Shown in pieces: positions 44,945-56,319 of a stretch of DNA of 64,000 bases. The stretch is from Portulaca oleracea. Lineage: Eukaryota; Streptophyta; Magnoliopsida; Caryophyllales; Portulacaceae. A program made the translations under genes and the position numbers. The notes below the pieces were generated by a model, which did not search any database, was not told the DNA's origin, and saw nothing but the letters and a program-made list of their open reading frames with translations. Every line of letters begins with the position of its first letter. Within the stretch, counting starts at the first letter, position 1. The stretch spans positions 24,311,144 through 24,375,143 of the forward strand of contig CM055875.1 of NCBI GenBank assembly GCA_029582165.1, given 5' to 3'.

Positions 44945-46090
44945 TTGTCCAACCAAATGCCCATTAAATACAAAGACCTTGGATGCCCCATTATCTCTAT
45001 TACCATAGGTGATAGTTTGATAGAAAGGGCATTGCTTCACCTAGGTGCTAGTGTGAATTTGTTGCCTTTGCATGTGTATGAAATGCTTGGATTAGGTGAA
45101 CTAAAACCTACTAGGATGGTATTGTACGTAATTGGCTGATAGGTCTACTAGAGTACCTAAGGGGGTAGTGGAGGATCTCTTGATTAAGGTTGGGGACTTT
45201 GTGTTTCCTGTTGACTTTGTAGTATTAGAAACTGCTAGAGTTCGGAGTACTAGAGATAAGATTCCCGTTATTCTAGGCCCCCCTTTCCTTGCTACTTCTA
45301 ATGCCTGGATTAACTGTAAGGATGGTAGAATGAAATTAACCTTTGGGAACTTAACTATGGAATTGAATATTTTTAACCTACAAAAGTCACCATTAGGTTT
45401 TGATGAGCATGAGCAGAGTACCCTTAATTGGGTGGGTGATTTTGTTGATGATAGTGAGAACCCTGACTGTGTTGATGTGTCCTTTGCTGATGAGTTGGTT
45501 GCACTAGGAATTAATACTGATAGTGTGAATTCTTTGTGTGATTTTGATGTGTTTGATGGTGATGTGCTATATGAATCCTTATTTGCATCTCAAACCACAC
45601 CTGAGATAGTAGAGCCTGAACCACCTTCATCCACCACTCTTGAGATGAAACCCCTCCCTTCTGAGCTGAAATATGCTTTTCTTGGCCCTAGTGAGACCTA
45701 CCCAGTAATCATTGCTTCTAACTTAGGTAGGGAACAGGAAAACCAATTAATTGAGGTTCTTAGAAAGAACAAGGAAGCCTTGGGGTGGACTTTGGGTAAC
45801 ATTAAGGGGATTATCCCTTCCATTGTTCCGCATCGAATCTTCCTAGAAGATGAGAATGCTGCTCATAGAGACCCCCTTAGGAGACTGAACCCACAGATGA
45901 AGGAGATAGTCAAGAAAGAAATCCTTAAGTTGTTAGATAATGATGTCATTTACCCCATCTCTGATAGCAAGTGGGTTAGCCCAATCCATGTGGTCCCTAA
46001 GAAAGCTGGATTAATAACTATTGTTGAGAATGAACAGGGAGAGTTAATTCCTACCCATGTCCCTTCTGGTTGGAGAGTCTGTATATATAG
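44945..46090 (+). pseudogene. Protease and RT N-terminus of the Athila-like element
   Basis: The protease part reads KDLGCPIISITIG then RALLHLGASVNLLP, where the usual catalytic Asp of the LDLGAS motif is His. A frame change at 45130 joins to ADRSTRVPKGVVEDLLIK and PVILGPPFLATSNAWINC. The linker block ALGINTDSVN...LYESLFAS follows, then the RT start with RLNPQMKEIVKKEILKLLD and WVSPIHVVPKK, to a stop near 46097. Loss of the protease Asp plus frame damage makes it non-functional. Confidence 0.85.
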
Positions 46091-47400
46091 ATTATAGAAA
46101 ACTGAACAAGGCCACTAGGAAGGACCATTTTCCCCTCCATTTCATGGATTAGATGCTTGAGAAACTTGTTGGGCATGAGTATTACTGCTTTCTTGATGGG
46201 TATTCTGGTTATACCCAATTCTCTATTGCCCCTTGCGACCAGGAAAAGACAACCTTCACTTGCCCTTTTGGCACCTTTGCTTTTCAAAGGATGCCATTTG
46301 GCCTGTGCAATGCCCATATGCAACCTTCCAGAGATGCATGATTTCTATTTTTTCTGACATAGTGGAGGATTGTGTGGAAATTTTTATGGATGAATTTTCT
46401 GTGTTTGGTACTTCTTTTGATGCTTGCTTAGCTAACCTGAATCACGTACTGAGTCGATTTCAGGAAAAGAGTCTGACCCTTAATTGGGAAAAATGTCATT
46501 TTATGGTTAAAAAGGGTATTGTTCTAGGGCATGTGATTTCTAAAGATGGGATAGAGGTAGACAAGGCCAAAGTTGACCTAGTTAAGAATTTGCCCCCTCC
46601 TACTTCTGTAAAGAAAGTTCGTTCATTCATAGGGCATGCCGGTTTTTACCGGCGATTCATAAAAGACTTTAGTAAGATTGCTAAGTCATTGTCTTCATTG
46701 CTAGCTAAAGAGGTACCATTCCATTTTTCTGATGATTGTATGAGGGCCTTTAGTCAACTTAAAGATGCCCTCATTTCTCCTCATATTCTCAAACCTCCCA
46801 CCTGGGGAGAACCTTTTGAGATCATGTGTGATGCATATAAATATGTTGTAGGTGTTGTGCTAGGATAGAGAATTGATAAGAAACCTATTGTTATTCATTA
46901 TGCTAGCCGCACTTTGAATGATGCTCATTTGAATTGCATTGTGACTGAAAAAGAATTTCTAGCTGTTGTGTATGCCTTTGAGAAATTTAGGCCTTACTTG
47001 CTTGGTTCTCGAGTCATAGTTTACACTTATCATTTAGCCATTAGGTATCTGATGGAAAAGAAAGATTCCAAACCTAGGCTAGTTAGGTGGGTACTGTTAT
47101 TCAAGAATTTGACTGTGAGATTAGAGACAGGAAAGGAGTTGAGAATCCTGTAGCTGACAACCTTTCTAGAATTATGCCTGATATTGTGAACACCACCCTA
47201 TTTCTGCTCAGTTTCTTGATGAGCAACTCTTTAGTGTGGGAGCGGAACCTTGGTTTACGGACATTGTGAATTTTAATGTGAATGGAGAGATGCCTAGCGA
47301 TTGGAACAAGCATGACAGGGACATGTTTCTTCACATTGTGAAGAATTTTGTGTAGGATGACCCTTATCTGTTTAAATACTGCCCTGACTAGATACTTAGG
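46091..47400 (+). pseudogene. RT core and RNase H of the Athila-like element
   Basis: RT continues in changing frames: SGYTQFSIAP, FGTFAFQRMPFGLCNA, and FMDEFSVFG, where the second Asp of the FMDDFSVFG catalytic pair is Glu. Then GHVISKDGIEVDKAKV and RSFIGHAGFYRRFIKDFS. RNase H remnants include [41 protein letters not shown] and VADNLSRI. Numerous stops (for example near 46100, 46865 and 47150). Confidence 0.85.
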
Positions 47401-48531
47401 AGATGTGTGCCTGATGAGTCAATTATTGATGTCCTCTCTTTTTGCTGTGACCAACCTTCTAGGGGCACTATAGTGGAAAGAAAACTGCTTACAAGGTCCT
47501 GCAGAGTGGGTTTTACTGGCCCACTATCTTTAGAGATGCCCATGACTATGCCCAGCGGTGCCCTAGGTGCCAAAGTTTGGGAAAGATAACTAGGAGAGAT
47601 ATGAGGCCCTTATAACTTGAGATTGTTATTGATGTGTGGGGTATTGATTTTATGGGCCCCTTCCCTAACTCTTTTATGAATGGATATATTCTCCTTGCTA
47701 TTGATTATGTGTCTAAGTGGGTAGAGGTCATCCCTACTAAGAAGAATGATGCTCAGGTAGTTACTAAGTTCCTTAGAGAATACATCTTTTCTAGATTTGG
47801 AATGCCTAGAGCCATTATCAGTGATCAGGGAACCCATTTCAACAACAGATCCTTTAAGGCCTTACTATAGAGGTACTCAGTAGTCCATAAGCTCACTACC
47901 GCTTACCATCCACAGTCCAATGGTCAAGCGGAAGTCTCCAATAGGAAAATTAAACAGATCTTAGAGAAAACTGTGTCTAGGAATAGGAAAGATTGGTCTG
48001 TTAAGCTAATTGATGCCTTATAGGCCTACCGAACTGCCTATAAGACCCCCATTGGGATGTCACCCTATAGAGTTGTCTTTGGAAAGCCCTGTCACTTGCC
48101 TGTAGAGCTTGAACATAGAGCTTGGTGGGCTTTGAAAGCCCTTAACCTTGACCTGTCAGTAGCTGGTGAGGAGAGGAAACTGACACTTTGTGAGCTTGAG
48201 GAATTGAGGAGAGAGGCCTATGAGAATGGGCGGCTAAGTAAGGAGAGGTCAAAAATTTTGCACGATAGGATCATTCATAGAAAGACCTTCTTCCGGGACC
48301 AAAGGTACTCCTTTATGATTCCCGGTTACACCTATTTGCTGGAAAATTGAGATCTAGGTAGATTGGAACTATTATTATGACTCAAGTATTCCCTTCAGGT
48401 GTGTTTGAGATTAAGGACCCATCTGGTAACTCTGTGTGGAAGGTCAATGGGCATAGATTGGAACCCTTTTTAGAGTATCCTGAAACTACTGACGTGGAAT
48501 GTGTAACATTCTGCGATCCATCTAGTGCTTG
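47401..48531 (+). pseudogene. Integrase of the Athila-like element
   Basis: The core reads [13 protein letters not shown] (first Asp), then [26 protein letters not shown] (second Asp) and [12 protein letters not shown] (Glu), with stops between. The C-terminal part 48057-48350 reads [24 protein letters not shown], a block typical of Athila integrases. The tail at about 48380-48531 reads GVFEIKDPSGN and KVNGHRLEPF. All three core acids are kept, but the frame is interrupted at least three times. Confidence 0.87.
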
Positions 48532-49092
48532 AAAGAAGGTAAGTTGAGATTCTTGTATATATTGTACATCTGATTTTTTTTTCTTGATTTTTCTTTATTG
48601 CATCTCCTTACTATGCATTGTCAAGTGAGAAGGAATGAGTCTTTTGACAAGAAGCCATCCAAGTAATATCCTTCCTTTTCTTTTTAATATGGTTCGTGAG
48701 AAGTTTAATTTATTTTTCTTTATTTTCTTGGTGTGTTTCTTGATTTTCTTTTGGGGTGTTTGCTTATCTTTATTTGTATTCCAATGAGGACATTGCAACC
48801 TTTTTGTGTGGGAGTGGGGGTGGCATGCATGCCTGCTTATTTTCTTTTTACCTTGTGTGCTTTTTATTTTTCTTTTGTGAGGTGTCACTTTAGCTCCAAT
48901 GAGGACATTGTACAGTTTTTGTGTGGGAGTGGGGTGGCACAAGTGCCTTACAGTTTTAGGGAGAGAAACAATTTTTAGTTACCATTGAAAGTAGGCAAAA
49001 ATTTTAAAATTTTTCAGCCAGAGGGTGTTTGTATATATGATTGTGTCGCTGATTGCTAGAATAGTGCAATTGCTTAGTTAGGAATAGTTAGT

Positions 49093-49434
49093 AAATGCTT
49101 GATAGGCTTCAGGCTTTATTGTTGCTTTTCCTAAACATAATAACTTCACCTGTATTTGCAACCATGTGGTCTCCTTAGAAATTCACTTCTAGGCTAGTTA
49201 ATGTGATGGTCTTGGTTTAGGAGAAATGTTTTAGCTTCTTGTATATCCATGCGTTAATTAAGAAAATGCTTGATAGGCTTCAGGCTTTATTGTTGCTTTT
49301 CCTAAACATAATAACTTCACCTGTATTTGCAACCATGTGGTCTCCTTAGAAATTCACTTCTAGGCTAGTTAATGTGATGGTCTTGGTTTAGGAGAAATGT
49401 TTTAGCTTCTTGTATATCCATGCGTTAATTAAGA
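49093..49434. repeat. 171-bp tandem duplication
   Basis: Two essentially identical copies (49093-49263, 49264-49434) starting AAATGCTTGATAGGC. Near-identity implies a much more recent event than the element's insertion. Confidence 0.95.
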
Positions 49435-49939
49435 AAAATAAAAAATTAGAAAAAGAAAAAAAATGTTGGTACACCTACACGGGCTGGTATGAGTGGTGCG
49501 GCACTCTACCCCTTAAGCACTTTGTTGCATATGGAGTAACCTGTGTTGGGAGGGTAAACCCCATTTATGGGTCGTTCTTATTTCCGAAAAATACTGACAC
49601 AAAAACATTGATAAAAGAAAAGCTGAAAATGTTAGTTCACCTACATAGATCGGCATGAGTGGTGCGGCACTCATATTGCTTAAGTACCTTGTATGTGTAT
49701 GGAAAGGATCTATGTAGGAAGAGTAGACCCCTTTTAAGTCCGTTCAATTCTCGAAAAAACCAACACCAAAAATAATTGAAGGAAATAAGTGTGGAACCTT
49801 TTCTTATGTAACCTGCGGCCCTCACTAAGCCAAGGGCGACACAAAATAGGGAGAGGAACCATGTATAATTCGCTAAGTATTGAGCATGGGTATGTGAGTA
49901 GCTAGTTCTGACCAATTGAATTTTGACTAAAACAAAAAT

Positions 49940-50038
49940 AAGCCGAAAACACTGCACTTGAGCACGAGGGACACATCAAGCTTATGCAATAAGCCGAAAA
50001 CACTGCACTTGAGCACGAGGGACACATCAAGCTTATGC
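49940..50038. repeat. 51-bp tandem duplication
   Basis: Two copies starting AAGCCGAAAACACTGCAC at 49940 and 49991, identical over the visible length. Confidence 0.95.
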
Positions 50039-50491
50039 ATGAGTGAGGTGAAAAATGTTAAGTCTAGTGACAATCTTGCTAGTAGCCTTGAAGGTTCTTA
50101 TTAGCTATTGTCAATTGAGTGAATGCGCTGTTTGGGTAGTTAGTTTCGTTATCGTGTATGAAAACCTCTTTCTGTGCTAAACTTGTCTCGTTTTTGTCTC
50201 TTTTTCTCTCGCAATTTGTTTCTCTTTCCTTTCTTTTTCTTTTGTTTTCCCTTTCTTTCCTTTTCCTTTTTCTTTCCCTTTCTTTTCTTTTATTTTCTTT
50301 CCCTTTGCTTTTGTGGGTATATCTTCTATAAACCCTCACGAGACCTTCCTCGTCCACTTGGGTTGCCAAGGGGTTTAAAGGTCTTATAACATATGCTAAA
50401 TGCAACCGTGATTCCTCGAAAGTGAGTTAGGATAGTTTATTTTTCTTTTTACTTTGTTTTTGTTTGCTCGGGGCGAGCAAACACTTGTGTA

Positions 50492-51781
50492 TTTCAAGCC
50501 GAATTGATACCATTAATAAAGGGTTTTGCTTGTTATAGACTTCTACTTATCAGTTAGTTATGATGATTTTGTGTTTTTGTAGGTTCAATCAAAGAATATA
50601 AGGAAAAGAAGGCCAAAAAGCTAAAAAACCCATCTCCCAGATAGCTTGCGGGCGCTACACCAGGCGTGACACCCGCGACCAAAGCAGCAAAGATTACCAA
50701 AAACTGCGAAGCATCGGGCTCGCTACCACAGGCTTCGCGCCCGCTACAAGCTAGGCATAGGGTCGTCGTACCCGCGACCAACACCGTAGCACCCGTGAAG
50801 ACGGTCAGCAATTCAATACAAGATTCTGGAATATTTGTAGCGCCCTCGACATTCTTGGTGACACCCGCGACGACGGTCGACAGTTTTCCGAGAAATCGTA
50901 GCGCACGTTATGTATGGTGTCGCACCTGCTACAGCTGGGCATAAAGTGGTCGCACCCGCGACGAACTTTGTAGCGCCCGTGACACCCTAGAACAAGAATT
51001 GACGAAATTCCTCCACCACAAGTGTCGCGCCCGCGACAGCCAGGATTTCCATAAATAAATAAAAAAGTGCGGCGGCTGCTTAGGGTTTGGGGGGAAATAG
51101 TTTGTTTTTCTCTTCCTAAATATTTCTTTATAAACACTGTTAGTCATACTGAGTCTTCATCATTAGCTTTTAGTTTTAAAGATAATTTTAGACTTAGTTT
51201 TCTCTAGCCCTCGATTGTAATTGACTTTATCTAAGATCAATGCGAGTGATAAATTCTTCAAGTTCTTGTTCCCTTTCGCTTTTTGTTTTTGTGATTTTTC
51301 TTAGTATTAGTCCACAAAAATTCCACCCTTTTAGTGAAGAGGAGGATTAAGGTTCCTCGAATTCTCCTTTTAGGTGAGGATTCGAGCAGTCTTAGTAATC
51401 CAAATCACGCTTTTTCTTGTTTGTTCGGGAGAAGATTCATGATTCAAGATTACATCGCATTCCAGGTTAATGTTTTTTGCTTTACATTCAGTAATTTATT
51501 TAGTCTTATCATTCATCGCTAAAATGTACTTTCTTGAATATGCATTCGTTTTCTTGTTCAGTTTCTTGTTCTTGTTTCTTTAGGTTAAATTTTGTTTCCC
51601 AATTCATGTTTTCCTTAGTTTTTATTGTTTTCAATTCATAATTAGTTTAGTTTAATTAATTTAGTTATTTACTGCTTTTCGAATTTGAAATCCTTACCAA
51701 ACCAATTATCATAGCCTAACACACCATCCATATGGATTCGACAACCCCTACTTCTTAAACCCCAAATACCACAACCGAACA
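50492..51781 (+). repeat. 3' LTR of the Athila-like element, 5' end deleted
   Basis: Aligns with 42656-43956. The start TGTTCGGTCTCG and the polypurine tract are missing; CACTTGTGTA joins directly to TTTCAAGCC. The hairpin-motif cluster is at about 50645-51050. Confidence 0.92.
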
Positions 51782-51830
51782 GTCGTTCATATCTCAAAGA
51801 ATACCAACAGAAAAGAGGAACACAAAAAAA
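51782..51830 (+). repeat. Older Athila-like internal fragment, right part
   Basis: GTCGTTCATATCTCAAAGAATACC continues the module broken at 42643 (compare GTCGTTCTTATTTCCGAAAAATACT at 49570). Confidence 0.6.
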
Positions 51831-52973
51831 AAGGGGGACAATGAGAAACCAAAGGTGAAAATAGCAATGACACACACCAATGAAAAACTCGACCTTCCAA
51901 ATTACTCTCAAGTCTTATGCCCCTAACCTTCACATCTACCCTCTAAGCCTTCATATCCGCACATCTACCCAAGCCTCTATGCCTTCATAACTATACACCT
52001 CACCAGACTCTTAAATCCTTGCATCCACAAACCACCTTACTACATACAAGACTTCACAAAACATCTATCCATAACCAGCAAACCTACCTTGCCAAGCCCT
52101 CCCTGAGGCATCAACCTGAAGCTACAACTTATGAACTACGACTGGCCTGCTTCCACATGGGATACGTAGGAGAACCTCTTCGGGGCACGACCACTATCAT
52201 TCACTTAAGAGAACCCTCCATCATATAAGAACTTGGTCTTTTAGAGAATGAATATAGAAAGGCTAGCTCCAAAAACCATTGGGGCGGGCTAGGCAAAAGG
52301 AGAGTCATAGAGCAATAAATAGAGGCAAGCTTGAAAACCCCATTGGGGCAGGATATGCAAAAGAAGAGTGAACCCTAGATTTCGAGGTCACTAAGGCATT
52401 CCCATTCTTCCCCACTATGAATCCTTTCGCTTCTTTTCGTCATATTTAGATCACCCACAATGTCCAAAAAAAACTATCTTGTCATCTCTCCTTCTATGAG
52501 ATGAGTTCATCCATTTCGACCATCTCTCCTCATCCAAGACATATCAATTATATCCTCCATTCCACATGCTCATGGGTTCACCTTTGCACTAATAGAGTCA
52601 CCCACACATCCTGATTCACCTCACTCATGTAGCCATGAGTCTATACAAGGATGTGAACACATTGATCCCTATATATGCCTGCAATGGTTCACCACCTCAT
52701 CTAGTGAATCGTCTCTACATCCCTATGTATCATTTTCTCTTTCCACCATATGTTTGTAGGTTTCCCTCTTCACTCAATATAGCATGCTTAGATTCCAAGG
52801 GTCATCAAATAAGTCCACCTAACCGTCACCCTCATCCGGCCTTCCATCTTTCATCACTCTCCCCATATCCAAATCCCTTCATGAAGCCATATGGCCCAAA
52901 TGGGCATGTTTCCAGATATGGGGTTTACATAGCATTCTTCATGTGTGATGTTCGCATTATTACTACCTTAAGG

Positions 52974-53013
<40 letters not shown>

Positions 53014-53430
53014 GATTATTATTAGTCTTCTTTTATTTTCTCCGTGTTGTTGTTGTTCTGCTTTTATTTTAATTCAATCATGTAGCTCTTATTTTGATGA
53101 TTTATATCCGTATAAAATGTAATTCTTTTTTTCATGTCCTTTATTTCTACATGCATAATAACTAAATTAATGAAATAGATTTATTCTACTTCTTCCTTCC
53201 CTCCTTTAGTTCATTTAGTCTTGGTAGGGACTGAGTTTGTTAAACGAGCGCATGAGAGGAATTGATTGCCTCATATTTGTAACCTTACCCTCGAACTTGA
53301 TCTAGGTTCGTAGGTCGGAGTTATTTTTATTTCATTTTGTTAGTTTTCTTTTAAAACTAACTGGCGACTCTTTAATTTACTCAACATATTTAATCATGTC
53401 CTTAAATTCATATTTAATATTTGGAATCTA
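51831..53430. other. Tat-like retroelement scraps and low-complexity sequence
   Basis: GGGATACGTAGGAGAACCTC near 52159 is the Tat-type block seen also at 24984. ACCATTGGGGCGGGCTAGGCAAAAG and a second similar string (52275, 52345) are repeated. Around 53270-53400 TTCGTAGGTCGGAGTT and AACTGGCGACTC resemble the reverse of 130-260. An (ATC)n run lies at 52975-53011. No intact gene. Confidence 0.4.
52975..53011. repeat. (ATC)n microsatellite
   Basis: About 12 perfect trinucleotide units. Confidence 0.95.
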
Positions 53431-53837
53431 TAAAAATAGGATCAATTCTGAATTATGTAATGGACGGCAAAAATCTGACATCTTAACGTAACCGGTCGGT
53501 TACGCTAAATGTATTCAAATCTTGTTAAAAAGCAGTCGACCGGTTACATTATGAAACAAAGTCCCTCACCGCCCGGTCACAGTCTTTATTTTCTAGATGT
53601 TTACTTCGGTTCTGCCCGTTCTTAACATGATTAACTTGATTAGTTATGTTCTTCTAGCTAATTATTTATCGTAAATTATTTATATGAATTTAATGATGTG
53701 ATTTGCAAAGTTGAATGAATCTTAAGAATGGCTGAAGCTGTCCCTTGTCCTCTAGGCAATTTTTAAGATTAAGCAAACCCTTTCGACTTGTCCAATAGTG
53801 ATGTGTACAGCTCGATCCTCGATGGGTAAGGAAATCA

Positions 53838-54497
53838 GTGCTTATAGCTCCATATAAGGTTTTCTACAATCAGCCCCTGCCAGTTTACTTGTCGTACTTA
53901 TCGAGAGAAACACCTAATACCGTTGTTGATAGAACGTTATGGAAACGAGAAGAGATAATGAAGCTTATCCAACACAATTCGCAGAGGGCTCAAAATAGGA
54001 TGAAGCAGTTGGCTAACGAGGGTCGGACCGATAGGTTATTCTTAATTGGTGAATGGGTTTGGTTGAAGTTACACGATTGCAGGCAGTCATTAGTACAGCA
54101 AATATCAAATTCAAAGCTTGGTCCCAAGAATTTTGCCCCTTTTCAGATCTTGGATATAGTGGGACCAGTCGCCTACAAGCTTAATCTGCCTAACTCAACA
54201 CAAACTCATCCAACAGTGTATGTAGTGCAACTCAAGCGTTTCATGGGTACTCTACTTGGTGCACCATATATTCCATCATATGGTTACATGATAGTCCGTT
54301 TGACGTCCCTAGGGATCCAGTGAAAATGTTAGCTAGTAGGATGGTTAAGATTAAGAACTCAATTGCAATACAAGTATTCAGTGGGAGGTATTGACTGAAG
54401 ATCAAGCTTCTTGGGTGTTTACCAATGACTTTGAATCCAAGTATCTGGCATTCTAGCCTTGAGGTCAAGGCTATTATGAAGAAGAAAGTGATGATGC
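53838..54497 (+). pseudogene. Chromovirus integrase C-terminus and chromodomain fragment
   Basis: The 161-residue frame matches integrase distal sequence: APYKVFYNQPLPVYLSYL, KREEIMKLIQHNSQRAQNRMKQ, GEWVWLKLHDCRQS, and VGPVAYKLNLPNSTQTHP (GPY/F-type module). After a frame change near 54320, RMVKIKNSIAIQV and IQWEVLTEDQASWVF are the first half and the W...W core of a chromodomain. The chromodomain targets integration to marked chromatin. It is the same family as the element at 58900-63996. It has no LTRs, so it is a truncated relic. Confidence 0.85.
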
Positions 54498-54928
54498 GTA
54501 GCCTTTTTTTATAAATATATTCGGTAAATTAATTTCTTTTTTCCCATTTTGACATTTTATTTAGTTTGAGTAGTGCCTTATTTTTTGGAGCTATTTGGAT
54601 TGCACGCCTTAGTTGGTTATACAGGGGATGAATGAGAATGGGAATATTAGAATATTGCCAAACAAACTTCTTTGCTTTCTATCTTCTCTTTTGGTTTTGT
54701 TTCTACTTCCCCTGCTTTTCACACATATTTCTTCTCTCTACTCTCTTATTACTCCATTGGAGCGCTGCTACGTACATTGCAACTTGCCCAAAAAAATATT
54801 TATTGCAGTTTCTAGCTAATTTTGACTGTAATAAATAATGAACGAAAATTGTCCAATTTTCAAGATTACCTCATTTAAATTTATAGCGTTCATCTTCATT
54901 ATTGCGATTCCCAAATTTAATCTATGAA
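54498..54928. other. Unassigned AT-rich sequence
   Basis: No gene recognised; target side of the following Mutator-like element. Confidence 0.5.
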
Positions 54929-55638
54929 TAATTAAATGGGAAATTGGAATTAAATAAACCAACCTTTGGGGGTGCTTTGATCTAACGAACCAACCTTTAA
55001 CTTTAATTTTAGACGAACTAAACTTAACACCTTATTTTTTTCAATGAACCGCCACCGAGTCCAACTTGTCGGAAGTATGACGTGGCGGCGATGCTTGCTT
55101 AATTATATGGAGGGCGTTTTAGCAAAAAAAAAAGGAAAAAAATTGGACCTATACTTTTTGCTGAGTGGGATTGAATAATCCAACATTTTTCATTTTTTTT
55201 AAAATTCCACCTCACCCCCTTTCTCTCTCTCCTTCTCAACCCCCCTCCCAGCCTGACTCATCCCCCCAACCTCTCACTTTCTTTCTCAAACTCCACCCCA
55301 CCATCACCCTCTTCTCCGCCATGACCACCACCGCCGCCACCACCCGTACCACCACAACCACCATTGCATAACCACCACCACCACCACCATCTCTCTTACA
55401 TCCTTTTCAAACCCTAACTCCAACCTTCACTCTCAACCTATCTTCGCCTCAACCCCGAGCCCAGAAACCCAGAAACAGAAGCATCAAAGGGAAAACAGGG
55501 GACAATTGTGGCGCTGTTGAAGCCCAATTTAGGCAACCCAGAAACACAAACTTAGAAACAAACAAAAAAAAAACGCTGCCAAATTTTTCTTGCTCCAATT
55601 CTCATCTCAAACGTTGATTTGAGGAGGTAGGTGACAAT

Positions 55639-55671
55639 TTCTTCTTCTTCTTCTTCTTCTTCTTCTTCTTC
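55639..55671. repeat. (TTC)n microsatellite
   Basis: About 11 perfect units inside the Mutator-like element. Confidence 0.95.
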
Positions 55672-56294
55672 TGGTTTCACGGTTAGGAGGGTACTTCTCG
55701 ATTTTACTGGCTGCATTGGGTGATTTCCGACCATTTATCAACTGAATTGGGTGAGTATGATCTCAAATTGACCATAGATCTTGATTAGAGTATCTGGGTG
55801 CGAGTAACTTTGATTTGATTTGGATGGTTCTCTAGGTGGGTTTGGTATGATTTTTCATGGGTACTGTTTGCTGAACGATTAACTCTAGCTGATATAAAAG
55901 AATTTGGATAAGAGTTAGTCATTTTATGATGAAATTGATATCTTGAATTTGGATACCCTTTCGAGGTGTACGGAAGAGAAGGGAGAAGATTAAAAGGAGG
56001 TTGGTATATGAAAATGGTGAGGTGGAGATGGTGGCAGTGGAAGTGGTGGTGGCAGTGGTGAGGAGGGCTGGAGTGTGAGAGGAGAGAAATTGGGGGAAGG
56101 GTGGGGAAGAATGAAGAGAGGGTACCTTGAGAAGAGAGATCTTCAGTCTTCAATGGCGGATGAAGAAGTAGATCTCAAAGTAGAAGGGGGGAAGAAAACA
56201 CAGCAAAAACTCATGAAAAGAGTGAGAGAGACTGAGTGAGGTGGAAAATAAAAAAATATGATAAATGCTGACTAGGAAAAAAATATAGGTCCAA

Positions 56295-56319
56295 TTTTTT
56301 TTTTTTTTTTTTTTTTTTT
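56295..56319. repeat. Poly(T) run in right MULE arm
   Basis: 25 consecutive T. The left arm has only a short A-run at the matching place, so the run has expanded in one arm. Confidence 0.95.

Larger units (their letters stand above)
48532..50491 (+). other. Non-coding 3' internal region of the Athila-like element
   Basis: Shares its modules and their order with 16317-18150 (opposite strand). They are two polypurine-like CAATGAGGACATTG...TTTGTGTGGGAGTGGGG modules (about 48776-48830 and 48894-48945), two GTGCGGCAC modules (49480-49570, 49625-49735), a T/C-rich tract and a TATAAACCCTCACGAGACC block (50325-50345). No env-like frame is detectable. It contains two exact tandem duplications described separately. 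Confidence 0.7.
42644..51781 (+). mobile_element. Athila-like Ty3/gypsy element, full length but dead
   Basis: LTRs 42644-43956 and 50492-51781, outer ends TGTTCGGT and ACCGAACA, flanked by perfect GTCGT duplications (42639-42643, 51782-51786). An Asp-type primer site follows the 5' LTR. The internal region has gag, protease, RT, RNase H and integrase remnants in order with many stops and frameshifts, then about 2 kb of non-coding sequence. The polypurine tract and the first dozen or so bases of the 3' LTR are deleted. The LTRs are clearly diverged, so the insertion is old. Confidence 0.93.

Noticed and set aside
49480..49740. tRNA-like or structured RNA gene from GTGCGGCAC module
   Set aside because: No cloverleaf with T-loop and acceptor pairing; repeats are part of Athila-like internal sequence.
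50079..50405. Lys/Arg/Glu-rich 108-codon minus frame
   Set aside because: Low-complexity translation of a T/C-rich tract in the Athila-like 3' internal region.
55165..56153. Captured coding exon in the second MULE
   Set aside because: Frames are Pro/Thr/His-rich translations of CCACC repeats and show no known domain.
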